Source of the DNA: Aporhodopirellula sallentina SM41
GTDB taxonomy: Bacteria; Planctomycetota; Planctomycetia; Pirellulales; Pirellulaceae
Assembly: GCF_000346505.1 (NCBI RefSeq)
Contig: NZ_ANOH01000136.1
Location: forward strand, 1 to 49,483
Reading direction: 5' to 3'
Length of the DNA: 49,483 nt
Shown one piece after another: positions 8,550 to 18,098 of the stretch. The position numbers were made by a program, and so were the translations under genes. Position 1 is the first letter of the stretch. The number at the start of each line of letters is the position of its first letter. Below the pieces are notes generated by a model. The model ran no database searches and was not told where the DNA came from. It saw nothing but the letters and a program-made list of their open reading frames with translations.

Positions 8550-10460
8550 TTAGGTTTGCGTATCGCGACTGGTCGTGTTGCTGATGTCCGTTCCGATCGT
8601 GGGCAACACCATTCGAAACAAAGCACCGCCACCGGTAGCGTTTTGGACTTCGACACTCCCGCCATGTTCCTGCATGATTTTTGCGGTCACGGGCAAACCG
8701 AGACCTGTGCCACGGGCCCCCTTTTTCGACTCAAAGAGCGAAAAGATCTGATCTCGTTCATCCTCATCCACCCCTTCGCCGTCGTCCTCCACATCAACGA
8801 TCCACCCCAGCACCGCATCGAAGCGACTACGAACCCGCACGCATGACACCGCTGCATCAATCGCATTGGTGATCAGATTCAATAAAGCTCGGTGAATCGC
8901 GTCGGGATCAAAACTGGCGATCGGCAGGTCATCGTCGAGGGCGTTTTGCAATTCAATTTTGGATTCTCTGGCTCGGCCCTGCATCAATTCCACGACGTCT
9001 CGAATTGTCTCGTTCAGGTCCGCGTCGACACGTTGGGGTTCGCGTTCTTTCGAAAACGTCAGCATGTCCAAAACAAGATTGCTGATGCGTTCTTGGTTGC
9101 GATCGACAATCGCCCACCCACGCCGAATTGCCTCAGTATCATCCTTCGCGAGGCCCGACTCAATCAGATAGCTACCGCCTCGAACACCCTGCAGAATATT
9201 TTTGATGTGATGAGAAAGCGTCGCGATCGTCTGCCCCATCGCCGCCAATCGTTCTCCCTGCAACAGCGCAGAATAGTAGAACGTGTCTTCAATCGCCAAC
9301 GCCGCTTGGTGCCCGATCGCTGTAATCAATTTCAGGTGATCATCATGAAAACGTGTGGCCCCTTTTTTCTGTATCCACTCGCCCGGCGGTGTGTACGTGT
9401 CAACGTATAGCGCACCGACCACGTCGTAACGACCCTGCAAAGGGACACACAACGCTTCACGAACGCCGCCTTGAACGATCGAAGCCGCGTTATCAAAACG
9501 CTCGTCATCGACGGCATCACTCGTACGCACGCCTTCCTTTCTTTGCAACACGTAGTCAAGGATCGTATGACTGATGGTGATGCGTCCAGGAGGCTTACTC
9601 GGTTTGCCGGACTTCGACTTCGTCGGCTTACTCTGCTCCCGATCACAACGGGCGGCCGGGGTCAAACGTTTGGACTCCGGGTCACGCAACATCACGCAAC
9701 CTCGGTCGGCTTCCACCCAATCGAAAATCAACTTCAAGACACGGTCGAGGACTTCATTCAGATCGTCGGTCCGTCCCACCGCCAACGCCGTTAAGTACAT
9801 CACCTCGAGAGACTGATCGGTGTCTAGGAAACTCTTCGTTGTCTCAGAATGGGAATGAACCAGCGACGATACCGATGAATCTGTGTCAGGTTCATCGACG
9901 ATGGTGTCCGCGATCGTCGTAACCGGACCGTCGACTTTTTCCTCGACCGTGGGCTGTTTTTTCGCTTTGGCAGACGAGCGATCGTCCTCGCCGGGCGAGT
10001 CCGAACCTGCGAGCGTTTTCTTCAGCCGAGCGATCTCAGACACGCTCGGGTTCCTCCCGCGGGTCACGCCCCCATGCGAGAAGGACGAGACGATCCGACT
10101 CGCGTCACCGGCACGAACCTGGCGAACAATGTCGACACCGTGAGCCGCGTCCATCGCCGCGACGTTTCCGCCGCCGGTAAAAATCAGAAGCGTGCCGCCA
10201 ATCTCAACTCGATCACCGCTGACGAGCTCCCGCCGTGCGACGCGTTCGCTATTGACGAAGGTCCCGTTGCTGCTGCCCAAATCAATCAGTTCGAACCGTC
10301 CGCGGGCCGGATCGCAGCGAATTTCTGCGTGACCACGAGACGCCTCGTTGTCGAGCAATTGAATATCGTTGGTTGAATCGCGTCCCAGCCGAGTGACCGG
10401 CGCGGCAACTTGGAAGTGCTTGCCCTGGTCACGTCCTCGAATCACGAACAACGAGGCCAT
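8550..10460 (-). CDS. FHA-GAF-histidine kinase, cytoplasmic
   Basis: About 636 residues from the ATG at 10460, which gives the standard start MASLFVIRGRDQGK. FHA domain at about 1-105 (RLGRDSTNDIQL, SRGHAEI and GSSNGTF bind phosphothreonine); a charged linker; GAF domain at about 225-390; then a kinase core. The phospho-acceptor box is SHHIKNIL (H417, with His where Glu or Asp usually follows). The ATPase has an N box (LLNLITNAIDAA), DDGEGV, and GTGLGLPVTAKIMQEHGG. No membrane helix is present, so the signal is internal: a small ligand for GAF and a phosphoprotein for FHA. No response regulator lies nearby, so this is an orphan kinase. Link to a Ser/Thr kinase through the FHA domain is an inference. 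Confidence 0.93.
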   Translation of the reverse strand: MASLFVIRGRDQGKHFQVAAPVTRLGRDSTNDIQLLDNEASRGHAEIRCDPARGRFELIDLGSSNGTFVNSERVARRELVSGDRVEIGGTLLIFTGGGNVAAMDAAHGVDIVRQVRAGDASRIVSSFSHGGVTRGRNPSVSEIARLKKTLAGSDSPGEDDRSSAKAKKQPTVEEKVDGPVTTIADTIVDEPDTDSSVSSLVHSHSETTKSFLDTDQSLEVMYLTALAVGRTDDLNEVLDRVLKLIFDWVEADRGCVMLRDPESKRLTPAARCDREQSKPTKSKSGKPSKPPGRITISHTILDYVLQRKEGVRTSDAVDDERFDNAASIVQGGVREALCVPLQGRYDVVGALYVDTYTPPGEWIQKKGATRFHDDHLKLITAIGHQAALAIEDTFYYSALLQGERLAAMGQTIATLSHHIKNILQGVRGGSYLIESGLAKDDTEAIRRGWAIVDRNQERISNLVLDMLTFSKEREPQRVDADLNETIRDVVELMQGRARESKIELQNALDDDLPIASFDPDAIHRALLNLITNAIDAAVSCVRVRSRFDAVLGWIVDVEDDGEGVDEDERDQIFSLFESKKGARGTGLGLPVTAKIMQEHGGSVEVQNATGGGALFRMVLPTIGTDISNTTSRDTQT

Positions 10461-10626
10461 CTTGAAGTCGTTCCTTTGAGTTTCACGCAAAAAGCGGTTG
10501 CGAGTACCGATAATTTCACTGCCGGGCCCCCAAGATAACTTGTCATCGACGTGGATGTTTGACTACCGTCGCACTTTTCGATATCGACCTCACGAGCCCA
10601 TTCGCTCGAACTTCTCGATACTGACC

Positions 10627-11673
10627 ATGCATAGCCTCCGATTGCACCGAAATTGCCGTCGTCACGACCGCGAAAAGGCGAGCGCGGGCGGCAGTTACGC
10701 ATTTCTGCTCGGGTGTCTATTGAGTTGTCTACTCGGCTGTCAAACAACCGCACCGATTCATTTATGGCAACCGCCCCAGCTCGCGTCGGTCGCCGGTGAG
10801 TCGATTGTTCTAATGGAAATCGCGGGCCCGGATCAAACCGCCACGGGCCTGCAGCAAGAACTGCTAGAACAAACTCAGCCAAGTAAGAAAAATCGAACCG
10901 GCCAGCCTCCCGCCTCCGCGGTCTCGTTCCTACTGCCCGATCAATTGACCGACGAGTCGACAATCCGGCTCGTTTCGGCAGTCGACAACGAACCGAGTGA
11001 CCTCGCAGTTGCAGCGGCAGCCCGTCGATCGGGATTGCGGTACCTGATGCGTGGTCAAATCATGCACGCCACCGGAAACCCTCGCTCAGACGAAAGGCTC
11101 AGCGTGGTTTGGAAATTGGTCGGTCTCGACGATGACTGCCCAACCGAGGGGATGCCGATCTCGATCAGCCAGAAAGAGATCGAGCAAAGACACCCTGACT
11201 TGATGGCAATCACCGATCCTCATGTGCGTTTGCAAAAAGCGATGATTCGCGAAACGCTTAGTTTGCTGAATCAATCCGTCGTTCGAGAACTCGTCACGCT
11301 CGCGGAGCCTCGTTACAGCCTTGGTAGCAAGGCGGTTCGTCGCGGCAACGAACTCGCCCGACTAGGAAATTGGCCAGCCGCTGAGAAAATTTGGACGGAA
11401 ACGCTCGAACGCCGTCCGGGCCAGGTCGCCGCCTGGATCAACGCGTCTATCGCCGCCGCAGCGAGGCAAGACTTCGAAGAAGCAAAGCGGCGAATCACTC
11501 GCGCGATCCAGCTTTCCGCTTTCTCGCCGGTCAACCGTGACCTCGCGAAAGAAACCCTCGTCTGGCTCGAACTGCAACAACGCGAATATCACGAAACATT
11601 CGGACTGCCCGATCCTCCCGGAGGATGGCGCGTCACCCATAGTGCAGCCTCGACATCGTCGCAGCCCAACTAG
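10627..11673 (+). CDS. Hypothetical lipoprotein with C-terminal TPR-like repeats
   Basis: About 348 residues from the ATG at 10627. The start gives a lipoprotein signal: a basic N-region, then FLLGCLLSCLLGC with lipidation at C38. The frame is open to a TTG at 10498, but that would bury the signal. The middle (about 60-200) has a mixed alpha/beta pattern with a strand-rich segment (GLRYLMRGQIMHATG, LSVVWKLVGLD), which resembles the assembly lipoproteins seen in many planctomycetes. The last 100 residues form two helix pairs of TPR type (NELARLGNWPAAEKIWTETLERRPGQ). It is probably anchored in a membrane facing the periplasm. It is divergent from the kinase gene, with 166 bases between them. 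Function unknown. Confidence 0.75.
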   Translation: MHSLRLHRNCRRHDREKASAGGSYAFLLGCLLSCLLGCQTTAPIHLWQPPQLASVAGESIVLMEIAGPDQTATGLQQELLEQTQPSKKNRTGQPPASAVSFLLPDQLTDESTIRLVSAVDNEPSDLAVAAAARRSGLRYLMRGQIMHATGNPRSDERLSVVWKLVGLDDDCPTEGMPISISQKEIEQRHPDLMAITDPHVRLQKAMIRETLSLLNQSVVRELVTLAEPRYSLGSKAVRRGNELARLGNWPAAEKIWTETLERRPGQVAAWINASIAAAARQDFEEAKRRITRAIQLSAFSPVNRDLAKETLVWLELQQREYHETFGLPDPPGGWRVTHSAASTSSQPN

Positions 11674-12617
11674 AGCGGTGGCCTGCCCGGCAAACCGCCG
11701 GATACATCAGCCTTTCGCATTGCCACTCGCAACTTCGCACTTCGACTCCTCGGGTTCTCGCGAACCTCTTCTTCCGAAGGACGCAACGGCTTCTTCGTCA
11801 GAATCTCCCACCGGTCGTCGTTGCGGAATGCATTCTTGACGATACGGTCTTCCAACGAGTGAAAACTGATTGCGGCGATTCGTCCACCCGGTGCAATCCA
11901 ATCCGCCGCCGATGCCAACGTCCGCTCCAAGATTCCCAGTTCATCGTTGACAACAATTCGCAGCGCCTGGAAAGTCCGCGTTGCCGGATGGATATCGTGA
12001 TTCTTCGATCGAGGAACACACCGACGGCAAATCTCAACGAGATCACCGACCGTTTTCACCGGTGACCGTTCCTTCGCACGCAAACAAATTTGTCGGGCAA
12101 TGCGGCGGCTGAATCGCTCCTCACCGAATTGATAAATCGCGTCGGCGATTTCCTTCTCGCCATGAAAAGCTAACCACTGGTGGGCAGGCAAATCCGACTC
12201 CGGATCAAACCGCAAATCGAGCTCCGCGTCCGGCAACGTAAAACTGAATCCACGATCTCGATCGGCGAGCTGGTCACTCGATAATCCGAGATCGAGAACG
12301 AACGCATCCGCATGAGTACGATCACAGTGGGCCAATGCCGCCGGAGCTTTCTCGTAGCTGCCTAGAAACAGTTCGACTTTCGGATCACTCCCCGGACCGC
12401 CAGGCACATCATCGCGTTGGATCACCGACGGATCCCGATCCATGCCGATGACCAAAGGACTCGGTAGATTCGATGCCCCATCGTCTGGCAAAACATCACG
12501 CAACAAACGTGTGTGCCCCCCTCCTCCATAGGTCCCATCGACGATAGTTCGTGGGTTCGCCTCCGAAACCCAATGCACGATTTCGAACGGCATGACGGAA
12601 ACATGTTCAATAGTCAC
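11670..12617 (-). CDS. rsmH: 16S rRNA (cytosine-1402-N4)-methyltransferase RsmH
   Basis: 315 residues. RsmH (MraW) methylates N4 of C1402 in the ribosomal decoding centre. The SAM-binding loop is DGTYGGGGHT (27-36). GMDRDPSVI, DAFVLDLGLSSDQLAD and GFSF follow, and the C-terminal block is AAISFHSLEDRIVKNAFR. The lid region holds ARQICLRAKER. A GTG at 12617 gives MTIEHVSVMPFEIV, which fits the family start. In most bacteria rsmH heads the dcw cell-division cluster (mraZ, rsmH, ftsL, ftsI, mur genes). Here it stands alone, consistent with planctomycetes lacking FtsZ-based division and having scattered dcw genes. Its stop codon shares the palindrome CTAG with the convergent lipoprotein gene. Confidence 0.95.
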   Translation of the reverse strand: MTIEHVSVMPFEIVHWVSEANPRTIVDGTYGGGGHTRLLRDVLPDDGASNLPSPLVIGMDRDPSVIQRDDVPGGPGSDPKVELFLGSYEKAPAALAHCDRTHADAFVLDLGLSSDQLADRDRGFSFTLPDAELDLRFDPESDLPAHQWLAFHGEKEIADAIYQFGEERFSRRIARQICLRAKERSPVKTVGDLVEICRRCVPRSKNHDIHPATRTFQALRIVVNDELGILERTLASAADWIAPGGRIAAISFHSLEDRIVKNAFRNDDRWEILTKKPLRPSEEEVRENPRSRSAKLRVAMRKADVSGGLPGRPPL

Positions 12618-12764
12618 TGCCGGGCCAACTCAAGCACGTGAAAGGGGACACGGATCTTGCCGCGGATCGTTCCAGCCCAAACTCTACGCACCTTTGCAGG
12701 GCAGGGACAAAGGACGAACGTAAGCAAACAGTCGCTGGGATACCGCAATGGCATGTTCGCGTGA

Positions 12765-13154
12765 TCATTGGATAACCGACTCCGGGACTCGCTGCAGACG
12801 TCCTTCCCGATCGATCACCGCGAGCGTGACGGTTGCTTCGACGAGCACCTTTCCGTCACGAGCGATTACGTATTCGTGAACAATCTTCGCTGCGGTGACT
12901 TTCGCGATCCGAGTCGTTACCTGGATCTCGTCGTCATACTTTGCCGACATTCGATACCGGCAATCAACATGCACAACGACTACGAATAAGCCAGCCGCTT
13001 CGACATCGCGATACCGTCCGCCTGCAGAGCGAAGAAATTCGGTACGGCCGATTTCAAAGTATCGAAGGTAGTTGGAATGATGAACAAACCCCATCGGGTC
13101 ACATTCATCATATCTCACTCGTAAGGTGATGGTTTGTTCTTTGTTCTCGGACAT
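12765..13154 (-). CDS. Acyl-CoA thioesterase of the YbgC/4-hydroxybenzoyl-CoA type
   Basis: 129 residues, a single hotdog domain. The active-site motif RYDECDPMGFVHHSNYLRYFE is split here as RYDECDPMGFV and HHSNYLRYFE; D19 is the expected catalytic acid. Members hydrolyse acyl-CoA (or acyl-ACP) thioesters in the cytoplasm. YbgC sits in the tol-pal operon of proteobacteria, but no tol or pal genes are near here. The ATG at 13154 gives the usual start just before the first strand. It stands 147 bases upstream of rsmH on the same strand. Chain-length preference cannot be read from sequence. Confidence 0.9.
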   Translation of the reverse strand: MSENKEQTITLRVRYDECDPMGFVHHSNYLRYFEIGRTEFLRSAGGRYRDVEAAGLFVVVVHVDCRYRMSAKYDDEIQVTTRIAKVTAAKIVHEYVIARDGKVLVEATVTLAVIDREGRLQRVPESVIQ

Positions 13155-13373
13155 GAGTTCAGATGCCGCCCCGTCGCCCCAATCGAAAGTTTAGAAACGG
13201 GGGCAGAATAGCAGCATGCCGGTTTCACTTCCACGCAGGGTCAATACGTTTCGCGATGAACCGGCATCAGACAATGCCTAGCAACACGACCAACACCTTC
13301 ACAAACCCATCGGAAAACGACAGCAAACGCCGAACGCCCGATGAGTTCTCAAACCGAATTCAGAACCACGGCA

Positions 13374-13862
13374 CTAAGATCCGTACCACTGGCCGCCTTG
13401 CTGACGAACCAAGCTTTCGAGGGCGTTCAATTCAGAGTCAGGGTGGTGGATCAACAACCAACTGACCTTTCCGTCATGATGATTCTCGAACGCAGATTGC
13501 TTGATCGCTTGGACGCAATCGAACGCGGATGATTGTGCGAACGCGTCATCGGCAGGAATCGCTAACACCAAATTGTGGCATTCTCGATAGACTTCGTCTG
13601 CAAAGAACTGATCTGCGATCTCTTTCATTCGGTCGGTCGAAACCACTTTGCAGTTGATCGCAACAATGCACCGTTCAGGGAACTCAAGAGTGCGAAATAA
13701 ACGGCGACGCATGTGAGCCATTTCCTCGCTTTGCGTGCTCGACACGGGCGACGAGTTCGCCAATGTGACAACTGCCGATTCAGGCGGGTTCACAGCAACT
13801 GAAGATGGTGAGAAACCAAACGCTGCACCCGACCGATTCGGGTCAATCACAGATGTATCCAT
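13374..13862 (-). CDS. Hypothetical protein
   Basis: No family recognised. 162 residues from an ATG at 13862. The first 45 residues are low complexity, rich in Ser, Val and Pro, with no clear signal peptide or membrane helix. The rest (about 55-162) is a compact alpha/beta segment: PERCIVAINCKVVSTDRMKEIADQFF, then HNLVLAIPADDAF, then KVSWLLIHHPDSELNALE. The alternation of hydrophobic strands and amphipathic helices supports a real protein. It is divergent from putA, with 140 bases between the starts. Confidence 0.55.
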   Translation of the reverse strand: MDTSVIDPNRSGAAFGFSPSSVAVNPPESAVVTLANSSPVSSTQSEEMAHMRRRLFRTLEFPERCIVAINCKVVSTDRMKEIADQFFADEVYRECHNLVLAIPADDAFAQSSAFDCVQAIKQSAFENHHDGKVSWLLIHHPDSELNALESLVRQQGGQWYGS

Positions 13863-14002
13863 TTTTTAAATCCACGGAGGACGAAACGGGATGATACGCC
13901 ACACCCCTCCAACGGTCCGTCGATTATAGCAATCTTCGTACCGCGAAGGCTAGTTTCCGCTGCTTGTTTGCTAACCCACCTTTAACCAGCTCCAATGGTG
14001 AT

Positions 14003-17000
14003 ATGAACCAATCAACCCAACTCGACGACGCAACCTCAGCAATTCAATTGGCGGAAGAATTACTGATCGCCGCGCAAAAACTACAAACCCCGCAAGAACG
14101 TCGACAACAAGCCGAACTGAATCGGATGATCGATCACGATGCAGACAAGGCGACGTTGGTGGAGATGACCGACCAAGCGTTCCGAACCAACACCCCCGCG
14201 CGGGTCGCCGATCAACTCTCGTTCCTACTCGACGTGCAGGGCATCCCTCGCTTCTTCAGTCCCGTTGAGCAAGCCATGCTCCGAGGGTTTCAGTCTTTCG
14301 GTGAATACCTTCCGGGCGTCGCGGTCCCGTTGGTCAAAGACAAGATGCGTCAGGAAACGGCCAACGTGATCTTGCCCGCCGAACCGGAACTCCTGGTCAA
14401 ACACCTTCAGAAACGACAAGAGTCTGGCGTTTCCATGAACGTCAATTTGCTCGGCGAAGCCCTCCTCGGTGAGGACGACGCGCGGGGCCGGTTGCAAACC
14501 TACATCCATTTGCTGCGTCTTCCAGAGGTTCGCTGTCTCTCGGTCAAACTCACCACGCTCTATAGCCAGGTCTCTTCGCTCGCCTACGAACACACCATCA
14601 GCATCGTGTCGGACCGGCTCGAGTCGCTCTATCGAAACGCAAACCACCATTCACCGGCGAAGTTTGTCTACCTCGACATGGAGGAATACAAAGACCTCCA
14701 CCTCACCGCTGACGTGATGAAACGGACGCTCGACCGACGCGGCCTCGAACAAACCGCGGCAGGTATCGCGCTGCAGGCATACGTTCCCGATTCGTTCGGC
14801 GTCATGCAAGATCTGATCGAGTGGTCGAAAAATCGTGTCCAAAATGGCTGCCGACCGATCACCGTCCGGCTCGTGAAAGGGGCGAACTGGGAAATGGAAC
14901 GGGTCGACGCGAGCGTGTCGGGCTGGCCGATGGCTCCCTACGTTCACAAAATCGAAACCGATGCGAACTACAAAAAAATGCTACGCCGCCTGCTCGAGGC
15001 GGCCGCGGATGGGTACGTGCGAGTCGGCGTCGCTTCTCACAACCTGTTCGACGTCGCCCTGGCGATGAATTGGTGCGCCGAAATGGATTGTTCGGAAAAC
15101 GTCCAATTCGAAATGCTCGAGGGAATGGCGAACCATCAACGCCGCGCGATCACCAATCGCGACGTCCCGATGCTCCTCTATGCCCCGGCCTGCCGAAGAG
15201 TCGATTTTCTCAACGCGATCGGCTACCTCATCCGCCGACTCGACGAAAACACAGGCCCGGAAAACTTCTTGAGGCACTCGTATTCGCTGCAACCCGGTTC
15301 GGAAACCTTCCAACGCCTCGCCGAAGGGTTCGAAAAGTCTCTCGAAATGATGGAGACCGTGTCGGTCGAGCCCAGAAACAAGCAAGATCGCGCCACTCCG
15401 CCCACCCAACCCGATCCCGCACCTCATTGGACACAGTTCGTCTGCGAACCAGACACGGATTGGTCTCTGCCACACAATTCTCAGTGGGCGTCCAACATCC
15501 TCGCCTCCTGGAAAGAACGGTGTGACGAAAACGCCGTGGATATCCGACCGGTATTGGCCGTCGACGCATCGAAAGATTCGGACGACCACGTCTGGCAACC
15601 TTCCTATGACATCTCTCGACCAGAAAAACTCGTCTGCCGGGTACGCCAAGCCACGGCGCCAGAGATTCACAGTGCTATCGATGCCATTGATGAGAAAAAT
15701 CAATGGGCAGAAAGGCCGCTGTCGCGACGGTACGAAATTCTGCGAAAAGTGGCACAACTGCTTCGCGAACGTCGTGGCGATCTGATCGGTTCCATGGTCG
15801 CCGACGCCGGAAAAACAGTCGCCCAAGCCGATCCGGAGGTCAGCGAAGCGATTGATTTCTGCGAGTTCTATCCGTTGACCATGGTCGATTGGGCCGATCG
15901 ACCAACACTCGAAATCGAGCCCCGCGGAATCGTTGCGGTGATCACCCCGTGGAATTTTCCGCTGGCGATCGCCTGTGGCGGCATCGCCGCGTCCTTGGCC
16001 GCTGGCAACCAAGTGATTCTGAAACCTTCTGCGGAAACCATTTTGCCTGCGTATCTGCTTTGCGAGGCCTTCTGGGAAGCCGGCGTTCCTGTCGACGCAT
16101 TGCAGTTTGCTCCCTGTCCGGATCATGTCGCCGAGGAAACGCTTGTCGTCAATCCAAAGATCGACACCGTCATCCTCACCGGTGGTACCGAAACCGCCAA
16201 ACGGATGCTGAAAGTTCGTCCCGACCTGCATCTTCTCGCAGAAACAGGTGGAAAAAACGCCACCATCGTTACCGCCATGGCCGACCGTGACCTCGCGATC
16301 AAACACGTCCTCTACTCCGCGTTCGGACACAGCGGCCAGAAATGCAGTGCAACATCGTTGTTGCTGCTCGAAGATGAAGTCTTTAATGATGAATCTTTCC
16401 GAGAACACCTCGCCGATGCCGTGCGAAGCCTGCACGTCGGGTCGGCGTGGGATCTCCACACAATGGTCACACCGTTAGTATCGGTACCAAACGACGAACT
16501 CACCCGAGGCCTACGAGAACTGGATGACGACGAATCGTGGCTAGTGATGCCGGAACACGTCGACGGGAACCCCACCCTGTACCGACCCGGCGTGAAATGG
16601 AACGTCAAACCGGGCAGTTTCTCTCACACCACGGAGCTTTTTGGTCCCGTTTTGAGTGTCATGAAGTACGGCCGACTCGAAGAAGCAATCAATATTGTCC
16701 GATCAACCGGCTACGGCCTCACGAGCGGACTCGAATCCCTCGACAAACGAGAAATCGAATTGTGGAGAGAGACCACTCCAGCAGGAAACCTCTATATCAA
16801 TCGACCCACAACCGGCGCGATCGTCCTCCGCCAGCCGTTCGGCGGAGTCGGGATGAGCGCCTACGGACCAGGGCTCAAAGCCGGAGGTCCGCACTATGTC
16901 CTCGCGTTGTGCAAAATCAACGACAGCAGCAATGCGAATGAACAGGGAATGATCGCAGGAAACACCGACATTGATTCCGAACACCCACCACTCGATCGCT

Positions 17001-17611
17001 TCACCGATTGGGTTCATCGCAGCCCGCACAACGAAACACTTTCGAGCGCCGAGAAGAAAATACTCCTAGACTCGGTTCTCAGTTGCCGCAAGGCAGCTTT
17101 TGAGGAGTTTGGAAAAGAGCACGACACGTTTCAACTCGTCGGGCAAGACAACATCCGGCGCTATCAAGCTGCCGCCGATCTCACCCTTCGAGTCGAATCC
17201 GCCACAACATCCGAAATAGAAAACCGACGCGTTAAAACCATCGTCGCAATCGCGGCAGCAACGGCGGTTTCCGCCCAACTGACACTCTCCATTGATCCTG
17301 AATTGCCAAAAGAAGAGCGTCAACGGATCGAGTCGATCGCCGACTGGCTACCAGGTCTGATTGAACCGCTGGAAGAAACGACCGACGAATTGACCAAACG
17401 GATCAATGACGGCCGCGTTTCCAGGCTACGAAGTGTTTCGAGACTGGACGTCGGCCCGATTCGGACCGCATGTGCCGAGAACTTTGTTTCCATTATCGAC
17501 GAGCCAGTGCTCGCCGACGGTCGCATCGAATGCCTGCGCTACATCAACGAACAGTCGATTAGCAACGACTACCACCGATACGGAAACCTTGGCCGCCGAC
17601 AACAACCATAA
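14003..17611 (+). CDS. putA: Bifunctional proline dehydrogenase / glutamate semialdehyde dehydrogenase PutA
   Basis: About 1202 residues. PutA oxidises proline to glutamate in two steps and channels the intermediate. The FAD-dependent proline dehydrogenase barrel is at about 60-460 (VRLVKGANWEMERV, VASHNLFD, FEMLEGMA, then RRLDENTGPENF, which binds proline). The aldehyde dehydrogenase is at about 530-980: AVITPWNFPLAI, then ILTGGTETAK, catalytic base E747 in LLAETGGKN and nucleophile C781 in GHSGQKCSA. A further 200 residues resemble the C-terminal ALDH-like domain of long PutAs, ending with the conserved flap SNDYHRYGNLGRR. No N-terminal ribbon-helix-helix repressor domain is present. The ATG at 14003 is preferred to a TTG at 13964. 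Transport gene putP is not adjacent. Confidence 0.96.
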   Translation: MNQSTQLDDATSAIQLAEELLIAAQKLQTPQERRQQAELNRMIDHDADKATLVEMTDQAFRTNTPARVADQLSFLLDVQGIPRFFSPVEQAMLRGFQSFGEYLPGVAVPLVKDKMRQETANVILPAEPELLVKHLQKRQESGVSMNVNLLGEALLGEDDARGRLQTYIHLLRLPEVRCLSVKLTTLYSQVSSLAYEHTISIVSDRLESLYRNANHHSPAKFVYLDMEEYKDLHLTADVMKRTLDRRGLEQTAAGIALQAYVPDSFGVMQDLIEWSKNRVQNGCRPITVRLVKGANWEMERVDASVSGWPMAPYVHKIETDANYKKMLRRLLEAAADGYVRVGVASHNLFDVALAMNWCAEMDCSENVQFEMLEGMANHQRRAITNRDVPMLLYAPACRRVDFLNAIGYLIRRLDENTGPENFLRHSYSLQPGSETFQRLAEGFEKSLEMMETVSVEPRNKQDRATPPTQPDPAPHWTQFVCEPDTDWSLPHNSQWASNILASWKERCDENAVDIRPVLAVDASKDSDDHVWQPSYDISRPEKLVCRVRQATAPEIHSAIDAIDEKNQWAERPLSRRYEILRKVAQLLRERRGDLIGSMVADAGKTVAQADPEVSEAIDFCEFYPLTMVDWADRPTLEIEPRGIVAVITPWNFPLAIACGGIAASLAAGNQVILKPSAETILPAYLLCEAFWEAGVPVDALQFAPCPDHVAEETLVVNPKIDTVILTGGTETAKRMLKVRPDLHLLAETGGKNATIVTAMADRDLAIKHVLYSAFGHSGQKCSATSLLLLEDEVFNDESFREHLADAVRSLHVGSAWDLHTMVTPLVSVPNDELTRGLRELDDDESWLVMPEHVDGNPTLYRPGVKWNVKPGSFSHTTELFGPVLSVMKYGRLEEAINIVRSTGYGLTSGLESLDKREIELWRETTPAGNLYINRPTTGAIVLRQPFGGVGMSAYGPGLKAGGPHYVLALCKINDSSNANEQGMIAGNTDIDSEHPPLDRFTDWVHRSPHNETLSSAEKKILLDSVLSCRKAAFEEFGKEHDTFQLVGQDNIRRYQAAADLTLRVESATTSEIENRRVKTIVAIAAATAVSAQLTLSIDPELPKEERQRIESIADWLPGLIEPLEETTDELTKRINDGRVSRLRSVSRLDVGPIRTACAENFVSIIDEPVLADGRIECLRYINEQSISNDYHRYGNLGRRQQP

Positions 17612-17767
17612 CCGCGTGAGCTCAGAACGAGGAAACTCTGGGACTCTGCAGACAATCAACTGCCCCATTTTGATACACGCATCGCTCTCAACCCAAGTAC
17701 CGGGGCGGGAGCTTTGTTTTGCGCCGCGAATTCATGGCCGTTCGATCAATCCGAACAACAACGTGGG

Positions 17768-17787
17768 ACAAAGTACCGGTACTTTGT
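17768..17787. repeat. Perfect 20-base palindrome
   Basis: ACAAAGTACCGGTACTTTGT reads the same on both strands with no spacer. It lies 157 bases after the putA stop. A loopless palindrome of this length suits a dimeric protein-binding site better than a terminator, and no T-run follows. No gene start is close by. Confidence 0.75.
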
Positions 17788-17822
17788 AGCGTCTGAACTT
17801 GGCTACCAAATTCTACGAAACA

Positions 17823-17849
17823 CTATCGCTTCAAAACACGAAGCGATAG
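17823..17849. repeat. Hairpin, 10-base perfect stem with 7-base loop
   Basis: CTATCGCTTC and GAAGCGATAG flank a loop of AAAACAC. It lies about 210 bases after putA. There is no T-run on either side, so it is not a standard intrinsic terminator; it could protect an mRNA 3' end. Confidence 0.7.
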
Positions 17850-18083
17850 GCGGTTTGCGTGAATCCACCGGCCCGATCCCGTTCATACCATCGCCCGATC
17901 GACAAGTAGAACGAACCGAATACGAACAGAGTCAAAGGGGGCGGCGCTATGTCAGGACGGCAAGCAGAATTCTCATTCTCCAACCTCGAAGAGGCTGCCC
18001 AAATTCGTGGGATGCGGGTGATCTGGCAAGTTTAGGGCCACCCCCGTTAGGGCTTGCGGCTTATTTTGATTCCCGTCCCCAGA

Positions 18084-18098
18084 ACGTTGCCCTGGGCT
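18084..18098. repeat. Fragment of a dispersed intergenic repeat
   Basis: ACGTTGCCCTGGGCT here matches 14 bases (CGTTGCCCTGGGCT) of the hairpin at 43057-43077 in this window. The left arm of that hairpin is missing here, so this copy looks truncated. Similar intergenic elements are, from memory, frequent in Rhodopirellula genomes. Confidence 0.5.

Noticed and set aside
14981-16459. 492-residue frame on the minus strand
   Set aside because: It is antisense to the aldehyde dehydrogenase part of putA, whose motifs are unmistakable, and its own sequence shows no known domain. Long antisense frames are common in GC-rich coding DNA.
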